DNA of 64,000 nt, from positions 1,458,463 through 1,522,462 of the forward strand of contig NZ_CP041763.1 of the NCBI RefSeq assembly GCF_007559005.1, read 5' to 3'. Positions within the stretch are counted from its first letter, which is position 1. The number at the start of each line of letters is the position of its first letter. The stretch is from Gordonia zhaorongruii. GTDB lineage: Bacteria; Actinomycetota; Actinomycetes; Mycobacteriales; Mycobacteriaceae. The notes below the pieces were generated by a model, which was given only the letters and a program-made list of their open reading frames with translations, made no database searches and was not told the origin of the DNA. Both the position numbers and the translations under genes were made by a program. Positions 58,794 through 64,000 of the stretch are shown here, piece by piece.

Positions 58794-59608
58794 TGGCGAG
58801 CAAGACGAGCGCCGAGAAGACGATGGGCCGCAAGCCTCTCATCGCGGGCAACTGGAAGTGCAATCTGAACCACCTCGAGGCGATCGCCCTGGTGCAGAAG
58901 ATCTCCTTCGCCCTGCCCGCGAAGTACTTCGACAAGGTGGACGTCACGGTGATCCCGCCGTTCACCGACATCCGCAGCGTGCAGACGGTAGTCGACGGCG
59001 ACAAACTGCTGCTCACCTACGGTGCTCAGGACGTCTCCGAGCATGATTCGGGCGCGTACACGGGTGAGGTCAGCGGAGCTTTCCTGGCCAAGCTCGGTTG
59101 CACGTACGTCGTCGTGGGCCACTCGGAGCGGCGCACGCTGCACGATGAGTCGAACGAGACGGTCCTGGCGAAGACCAAGGCGGCGCTCCGGCACGGTCTG
59201 ACCCCCATCGTGTGCATCGGCGAGGGACTCGACGTCCGCGAATCCGGTGAGCACGTCGCGTACAACGTCGAGCAGATCAAGGAGTCGCTGGCCGGCTTGT
59301 CGGCCGACGAGATCGCGAAGATCGTCGTGGCGTACGAGCCGGTCTGGGCCATCGGCACCGGTCGCGTCGCGAGCGCGGGGGACGCGCAGGAGGTGTGCGG
59401 TGCCGTTCGCGGCGCACTCGCCGAGCTCGCCGACCAGGCGACGGCCGATACGGTGCGCGTGCTCTACGGCGGCAGTGTCAACGCCAAGAACGTCGGCGAG
59501 ATCGTGTCGCAGATCGACGTCGACGGCGCGCTGGTGGGCGGTGCCTCGCTCAAGTCCGCGGACTTCGCGCAACTGTCGGCGATCGCCGCCGGCGGCCCCC
59601 TGCTCTGA
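58793..59608 (+). CDS. tpiA: Triosephosphate isomerase
   Basis: Interconverts the triose phosphates. The 271-residue protein has catalytic Lys22 (GNWKCN, with Cys where most enzymes have Met), His110 (VVGHSERR) and Glu182 ([11 protein letters not shown]), and YGGSVNAKN near 225. The ATG at 58793 has AGGAG five bases upstream; the ATG at 58823 would give 261 residues as in M. tuberculosis. Followed by a long hairpin with T run. Confidence 0.95.
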   Translation: MASKTSAEKTMGRKPLIAGNWKCNLNHLEAIALVQKISFALPAKYFDKVDVTVIPPFTDIRSVQTVVDGDKLLLTYGAQDVSEHDSGAYTGEVSGAFLAKLGCTYVVVGHSERRTLHDESNETVLAKTKAALRHGLTPIVCIGEGLDVRESGEHVAYNVEQIKESLAGLSADEIAKIVVAYEPVWAIGTGRVASAGDAQEVCGAVRGALAELADQATADTVRVLYGGSVNAKNVGEIVSQIDVDGALVGGASLKSADFAQLSAIAAGGPLL

Positions 59609-59630
59609 TTCACCGGTTGTATCGCGTAGA

Positions 59631-59683
59631 CTGTGGCAGGTTGTCCGGGCACATGTGCCGGGCAGCCTGCCACAGAACTTTTT
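59631..59683 (+). terminator. Long terminator hairpin after tpiA
   Basis: CTGTGGCAGG (59631-59640) and CCTGCCACAG (59666-59675) pair exactly; TTGTCC and GGGCAG extend the stem with wobble pairs, and GGCACA-TGTGCC closes the top. Five T follow at 59679-59683. The hairpin length and T run support intrinsic termination between the glycolytic operon and secG. Confidence 0.75.
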
Positions 59684-59747
59684 CCGGCGGCGTGGCTTTT
59701 CCGGCGGCCTGCGGCCGCGACCCACAGACTGACAGGACCATCGACTC

Positions 59748-59981
59748 GTGACTCTCGCGCTCAACATCGGCTTGATCATCACCAGCCTTTTGCTGATCGT
59801 GCTGGTTCTGCTCCACCGCGCCAAGGGCGGTGGACTCTCGTCCCTGTTCGGCGGCGGCGTTCAGTCGAGCCTGTCCGGATCATCCGTGGTCGAGAAGAAC
59901 CTCGACCGGTTGACGGTCTTCATCGGGCTCGTCTGGCTGATTCTCATCATCGGTGTCGGACTCGACATCAAATTCTCTTGA
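59748..59981 (+). CDS. secG: Preprotein translocase subunit SecG
   Basis: Small membrane partner of SecYE. The 77-residue protein has two transmembrane segments (about 4-24 and 54-74) joined by the Gly/Ser-rich loop KGGGLSSLFGGGVQSSLSGS typical of SecG. GTG at 59748 follows CAGGACC. It lies between the tpiA terminator and ppc, the order known from corynebacteria and mycobacteria. Confidence 0.92.
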   Translation: MTLALNIGLIITSLLLIVLVLLHRAKGGGLSSLFGGGVQSSLSGSSVVEKNLDRLTVFIGLVWLILIIGVGLDIKFS

Positions 59982-59990
59982 TTCGACGCG

Positions 59991-59996
59991 TAAGTT
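59991..59996 (+). promoter_or_regulatory. -10 element for a leaderless ppc transcript
   Basis: TAAGTT ends six bases before the ATG at 60003, and the 21-base gap after secG has no Shine-Dalgarno. Confidence 0.5.
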
Positions 59997-60002
59997 CGGG
60001 GC

Positions 60003-62846
60003 ATGGTCTCCGTTACGCACTCCGAGTCTGATCCCGTCGTTCGCGCCATCGCGACGCCCATGGTCGACCGTATCCTGGTCGAGGACTCGGGGCGCGCGGC
60101 GACCGAGCCGCTCCGCGACGACATCCGCTTCCTAGGCGAGCTGCTCGGCGAGGTGATCCGCGATCAGGCCGGCGAGGAGATATTCGACCTCGTGGAGAGC
60201 TCCCGGCGCGATGCGTTCGGGATCCGCTACGCCGATGTCACCCGCGACGAGCTCGCGGCCCGGTACGACGAGCGCCCCGTGGATGATCTCATGCCCGTGG
60301 TGCGGGCGTTCACCAGCTTCGCGCTGTTGGCCAATCTGGCCGAGGATCTCCACCGGGAGCGCCGCCGTCGCATCCACGTGCTGGCGGGCGACGAGCCGCA
60401 GTCGTCCTCGCTCGGAGCGACGTTCGCACGCTTGGCCCGGGCCGGACTCTCCGATGCCCAGGTCGGGTACGAGCTGAACCGCGCGCACGTGGTCCCGGTC
60501 GTCACCGCACATCCCACCGAGACACGCAGGCGCAGCGTCTTCGACGCACAGAATCGCATCACCGAGCTCATGCGGGAGCGGCGCCGCACCGAACTCACCG
60601 CCGACGAGCAGGCGCGGATCTCCCGCGACATCTCGCGGCAGATTCTGATGCTCTGGCAGACCGCGCTGATCCGGATGCGTCGCCTCACTATCAGCGACGA
60701 GATAACGACCGGCCTGCGCTATTACGGAGCGTCGTTCTTCGAGGTGATCCCGTCCCTGAACACCGACGTCCGGAAGGCGCTCACCCAGGTGTTCCCGACG
60801 GCCGGGCTCCGAGACCTGTCGATCATCAACATGGGCTCGTGGATCGGCGGCGACCGGGACGGCAACCCGTTCGTGAGCGCCGACGTGGTGACCGAGGCGA
60901 CGTCCTCGGCGGCGGCTACGGTGATGCGTCATCACCTCGACGAACTCACCGATCTGCATCAGGAACTCGCCGTGTCGGTGCGCTTGATCCACGGCGTGAC
61001 CGATGGGCTGTCGGCGCTGGGTGCCGGATATGCGCCGGAGTACCCCGACGGAGTCGACGACGAACCGTTCCGCTCCGCGATCGCTGCGGTGCGAGCCCGC
61101 CTGCTCGCCCGCGCGGAAGACACCTTGGGAGAGGACTTCCTCGCCCCAGCCGACCGCGAGGTCGCCTCGACGTCCGCGCCGTACACCGACGCGGACGAGT
61201 TCCTCGCGGACCTCGACGTGATCGACGCCGCCCTGCGCGCCGTCGGCGACGACGCGATCGCCGACGACCGACTCGGTGCGCTGCGGGAAGCGGTGCGTAC
61301 GTTCGGATTCCATCTGTCCGGCCTGGATATGCGGCAGAACTCCGAGACGCACGAGGAGGTCGTCGGGGAACTCCTCGCCTGGGCCGGGGCGTGCGACGAC
61401 TACGCCTCGCTGGACGAAGCCGACCGCGTACGCGTCCTGACTGCGGAACTGACGTCCCGACGTCCGTTGACCCGATCCGGCGCACAGCTCAGCGAACTGG
61501 CTGCCAAGGAACTCGGTGTCGTGCATGCCGCTGCCGCGGCGGTCGATCGGTTCGGCCCGAAGGCCGTGCCCAACTACATCATCAGCATGTGCCGGTCGGT
61601 CTCGGACATGCTCGAGGCCCTCGTGCTGCTCAAGGAAGCCGGCCTGTACGACGTCGGTGTCACCCCGGCCTGCAGCGTGCGGGTGGTTCCGCTGTTCGAG
61701 ACCATCGAAGACCTGCAGGCCGGCGCGCAGGTCCTCACCGATGCCCTCGCACTCGACTTCTACCGTTGCCTCGTCCGCAATCAGGACGACATCCACGAGG
61801 TGATGCTCGGCTATTCCGACTCCAACAAGGACGGCGGTTACCTAGCCGCGAACTGGGCGCTGTACCGAGGCGAACTCGACCTGGTGCAGGCCGCGCGCAC
61901 GGCGGGCATCCGATTACGGCTCTTCCACGGACGCGGCGGCACGGTGGGCCGCGGGGGCGGACCGAGCTACGACGCGATCCTCGCCCAACCGCCGGGCGCG
62001 GTGCAGGGGTCGCTGCGCCTGACCGAGCAAGGCGAGATCATCGCGGCCAAGTACGCCGAACCGGTGAGTGCGCGCCGCAACCTCGAATCCCTCGTCGCGG
62101 CGACGATCGAGTCATCGCTGCTCGACGTCGAAGGCCTCGGCGCCGACTCCGGGCAGGCGTACGAGGTGTTCGACGAACTCGCCGCGGCCGCCCGGCGCGC
62201 CTACTCGCGCCTGGTGCACGAGACGCCAGGCTTCGTCGAGTACTTCACCTCGTCGACGCCGCTGTCGGAGATCGGCGCGCTCAACATCGGCAGCCGGCCC
62301 ACCTCGCGCAAGCAGACGGCGGCGATCTCCGACCTTCGGGCCATCCCGTGGGTGCTGTCGTGGACGCAGTGCCGGGTGATGCTGCCCGGCTGGTACGGCA
62401 CCGGCAGTGCCTTCGACGAGTGGGCGGGCGACGACCCGGACCGCATCGCCGCACTCACCGATTACTACCGACGGTGGCCGTTCTTCCAGTCGGTGATGTC
62501 GAACATGGCGCAGGTCCTCGCCAAGAGCGACATGGGGCTGGCGTACCGGTACGCGCAGCTCGTCCCCGACGCGCAGTTGCGCGACCGGGTGTTCTCGATG
62601 ATCGTCGACGAACACGAGAAGACCATCGCCTGGTGCGCGAGGATCACCGGCAGCGACGACCTTCTCGCCGACAACGATGCGTTGAAGCGGTCTGTCGTCA
62701 ACCGCTTCCCGTACCTGGAGCCGCTGAATCTACTGCAGGTGGAACTGCTGGAGCGGTTCCGCAGCGGGGATGACTCACCGCGCACCCGCCGCGGGATCCA
62801 ACTGACGATGAACGGACTCGCGACGGCGCTTCGAAACAGCGGCTAG
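60003..62846 (+). CDS. ppc: Phosphoenolpyruvate carboxylase
   Basis: Anaplerotic carboxylation of PEP to oxaloacetate. The 947-residue protein has the catalytic His170 in [23 protein letters not shown] near 282-291, the loop [19 protein letters not shown] with its His near 642, and the C-terminal QVELLERFR and [12 protein letters not shown] ending. All catalytic blocks look intact. ATG at 60003 is supported by a leaderless -10. Convergent with pgl 14 bases further on. Confidence 0.95.
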   Translation: MVSVTHSESDPVVRAIATPMVDRILVEDSGRAATEPLRDDIRFLGELLGEVIRDQAGEEIFDLVESSRRDAFGIRYADVTRDELAARYDERPVDDLMPVVRAFTSFALLANLAEDLHRERRRRIHVLAGDEPQSSSLGATFARLARAGLSDAQVGYELNRAHVVPVVTAHPTETRRRSVFDAQNRITELMRERRRTELTADEQARISRDISRQILMLWQTALIRMRRLTISDEITTGLRYYGASFFEVIPSLNTDVRKALTQVFPTAGLRDLSIINMGSWIGGDRDGNPFVSADVVTEATSSAAATVMRHHLDELTDLHQELAVSVRLIHGVTDGLSALGAGYAPEYPDGVDDEPFRSAIAAVRARLLARAEDTLGEDFLAPADREVASTSAPYTDADEFLADLDVIDAALRAVGDDAIADDRLGALREAVRTFGFHLSGLDMRQNSETHEEVVGELLAWAGACDDYASLDEADRVRVLTAELTSRRPLTRSGAQLSELAAKELGVVHAAAAAVDRFGPKAVPNYIISMCRSVSDMLEALVLLKEAGLYDVGVTPACSVRVVPLFETIEDLQAGAQVLTDALALDFYRCLVRNQDDIHEVMLGYSDSNKDGGYLAANWALYRGELDLVQAARTAGIRLRLFHGRGGTVGRGGGPSYDAILAQPPGAVQGSLRLTEQGEIIAAKYAEPVSARRNLESLVAATIESSLLDVEGLGADSGQAYEVFDELAAAARRAYSRLVHETPGFVEYFTSSTPLSEIGALNIGSRPTSRKQTAAISDLRAIPWVLSWTQCRVMLPGWYGTGSAFDEWAGDDPDRIAALTDYYRRWPFFQSVMSNMAQVLAKSDMGLAYRYAQLVPDAQLRDRVFSMIVDEHEKTIAWCARITGSDDLLADNDALKRSVVNRFPYLEPLNLLQVELLERFRSGDDSPRTRRGIQLTMNGLATALRNSG

Positions 62847-62860
62847 CCCGAGTTCAAGGC

Positions 62861-63592
62861 CTACTTCAAGTCCAGCTGCGCGCCTGCGGCGGCATCGACG
62901 AACCACACGGTGTCCTCGGTGCCGTGCGCGCCCGCACACGGCCAGTCGGTGCGCGAGGCGCCGCCGTGCGCAGCGGACACCGCGTCAGCCTTGTCCGCCC
63001 CCGATACCAGGAACCACACCTGGCGGGAGCGGTTGATCACCGGGAACGTGAGAGTGATCCGCCGGGGCGGCGGTTTGGGGGAGTCGGTCACCGCGACCAC
63101 CGGGGACAGGTCCTCGGCGGTCGCCGGGGTCCCGGGAAACAGCGAGTTGACATGCCCTTCGCCTCCCATGCCGAGCAGGTGCACGTCGAAGACGGTGTCG
63201 CTGCCGACGAGCCGCGCGTAATCGGAGGCCGCGGCGTCTATGTCGTCGCCGAAAGCGCCATCGGACGGAGCCATCACGTGCACGCGTTCCGGGTCGACCG
63301 GGACGTGATTCAGCAGTGCCTCGAACGCCTGCCCGGAATTGCGTTCCGGATGCGTGGCCGGGACGAATCTATCGTCCCCCCAGTAGATCTCGACTCGCGA
63401 CCAGTCGACGGTGCCGTAGTTCCCGGCGAGGGCCCGAAGCAAGCCGATGCCGTTGCTGCCACCGGTGAGCGCAATCGACGCGGTGCCGCGGGCCTCCTGC
63501 GCCGAGGTCAGCGCATCGACGAACCGGGCGCGCGCAGTTTCGATGAGGTCAGCGGAGGTGTCGAAGATCAGGGTCTCCGCAGCCCCGCTCAC
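62861..63592 (-). CDS. pgl: 6-phosphogluconolactonase
   Basis: Hydrolyses 6-phosphogluconolactone in the oxidative pentose phosphate pathway. The 243-residue protein shows SIALTGGSNGIGLLRAL near 39-55, IYWGDDRFVP near 69-78, VHLLGMGGEGHVNSLFPG near 135-152 and the SGADKADAV stretch. GTG at 63592 has GGAG seven bases upstream, 13 bases after the opcA stop. The opcA-pgl pair is a standard actinobacterial arrangement with zwf beyond the edge. Confidence 0.9.
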   Translation of the reverse strand: MSGAAETLIFDTSADLIETARARFVDALTSAQEARGTASIALTGGSNGIGLLRALAGNYGTVDWSRVEIYWGDDRFVPATHPERNSGQAFEALLNHVPVDPERVHVMAPSDGAFGDDIDAAASDYARLVGSDTVFDVHLLGMGGEGHVNSLFPGTPATAEDLSPVVAVTDSPKPPPRRITLTFPVINRSRQVWFLVSGADKADAVSAAHGGASRTDWPCAGAHGTEDTVWFVDAAAGAQLDLK

Positions 63593-63605
63593 AGGTCCAC
63601 TCCGG

Positions 63606-64000
63606 TCATAACTCCTCCTCGTACTCGACGGCGGGCAGACCGTGCAGGGCGCCCTCGTACACTTCATCGGCGTCGAGGCTGCGCAGTTCCTCGGCGAGGC
63701 ACTCCGCGGTGGTGCGACGCGCGAACGCCGCCCGTCCGTCCGGATGCCCGGTGCTGCGCAGGATCCCGTTGCCGTCTTCGTCCACCGTCATCGAGAGTTC
63801 GCCGTCTTCACGCAGCAGTCGGACACCGAGCGTCCCGGATAGGCGCACCACGCGGACTTTGAGCGCGTGCGCGAGCCAACCCGCGAAGACGTCCAGGCCG
63901 GGCATGTCGTAGGGGCCGATCACCTCGACCGAGACGATCGGGGTGTGCGGGGGCCGATCCAGGGCGGAGACGAGCATCGCACGCCAAGGGGTGGTCGCCG
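63606..64000 (-). CDS. opcA: Glucose-6-phosphate dehydrogenase assembly protein OpcA (C-terminal part)
   Basis: The frame is open at the right edge, so about 130 C-terminal residues are visible. They begin TTPWRAMLVSALD, a typical OpcA stretch, and continue through GPYDMPGLDVFAGWLAHAL to a short acidic end (VEYEEEL). OpcA activates G6P dehydrogenase in actinobacteria. Stop lies 13 bases before pgl on the minus strand. Confidence 0.88.
   Translation of the reverse strand, partial: ATTPWRAMLVSALDRPPHTPIVSVEVIGPYDMPGLDVFAGWLAHALKVRVVRLSGTLGVRLLREDGELSMTVDEDGNGILRSTGHPDGRAAFARRTTAECLAEELRSLDADEVYEGALHGLPAVEYEEEL

Overview
The window is a contiguous stretch of high-GC actinobacterial core chromosome. 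Several genes point to the Mycobacteriales (Mycobacterium, Gordonia, Tsukamurella and relatives): an actinobacterial integration host factor (mihF), whiA, opcA, a PriA that has lost its helicase motifs, a mycobacterial-type pyrF, a B-4DMT membrane protein, a Tat-exported DUF1906 protein and a DUF222/13E12-type HNH gene. From memory, the gene order follows two M. tuberculosis regions (around Rv2585c-Rv2533c and Rv1379-Rv1447c), joined here at the nusB-pyrR junction. A Gordonia-like organism is my best guess, but the genus cannot be fixed from this sequence alone. I see no rRNA, tRNA, CRISPR array, prophage or insertion sequence, and no stretch above 300 bases without a gene.

Layout. 1-7887: the end of a solute-binding lipoprotein gene, apt, rel (stringent response), a membrane cyclophilin, a metallo-beta-lactamase-fold hydrolase, hisS and a membrane zinc peptidase. 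7888-22871: aspS, a kinase-like protein, rarA, alaS, ruvX, mltG, then a shikimate block (aroE, a small prepilin-peptidase-like protein, a DUF1906 protein, aroC, aroK, aroB) closed by a perfect 20-bp-stem terminator. 22892-25675: a B-4DMT membrane protein, an M24 peptidase, efp and nusB. 25676-34618: the complete pyrimidine operon pyrR-pyrB-pyrC-(PH-like membrane protein)-carA-carB-pyrF behind a PyrR-binding leader. 34632-39710: an alpha/beta hydrolase, then mihF, gmk, rpoZ, coaBC and metK. 39734-50758: priA, fmt, rsmB, an inserted antisense HNH/DUF222 gene, rpe, ribD, an FMN riboswitch and ribE-ribBA-ribH with a PH-domain membrane protein. 50829-56420: a DUF6226-like unknown, uvrC, rapZ, yvcK and whiA. 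56554-64000: gap-pgk-tpiA, secG, ppc, then pgl and the end of opcA on the opposite strand.

How the genes are organised. Adjacent genes are heavily coupled: about twenty junctions overlap as GTGA, ATGA or TGATG, including all pyr and most rib junctions. Between operons, about nine genes have a TANNNT hexamer 6-7 bases before the start codon, which is the signature of leaderless transcripts. Two metabolite controls are visible. A PyrR-binding RNA element upstream of pyrR appears to sequester its Shine-Dalgarno, and an FMN riboswitch precedes ribE.

The least ordinary locus is 43986-45836. A DUF222/HNH nuclease gene sits antisense between rsmB and rpe, with a LexA (SOS) box lying across its promoter. 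A seven-A homopolymer near its 3' end makes it read about 200 bases into rsmB instead of stopping at the rsmB boundary. I found no clear undescribed multi-gene system; the remaining points of interest are regulatory sites and several small conserved proteins of unknown role.
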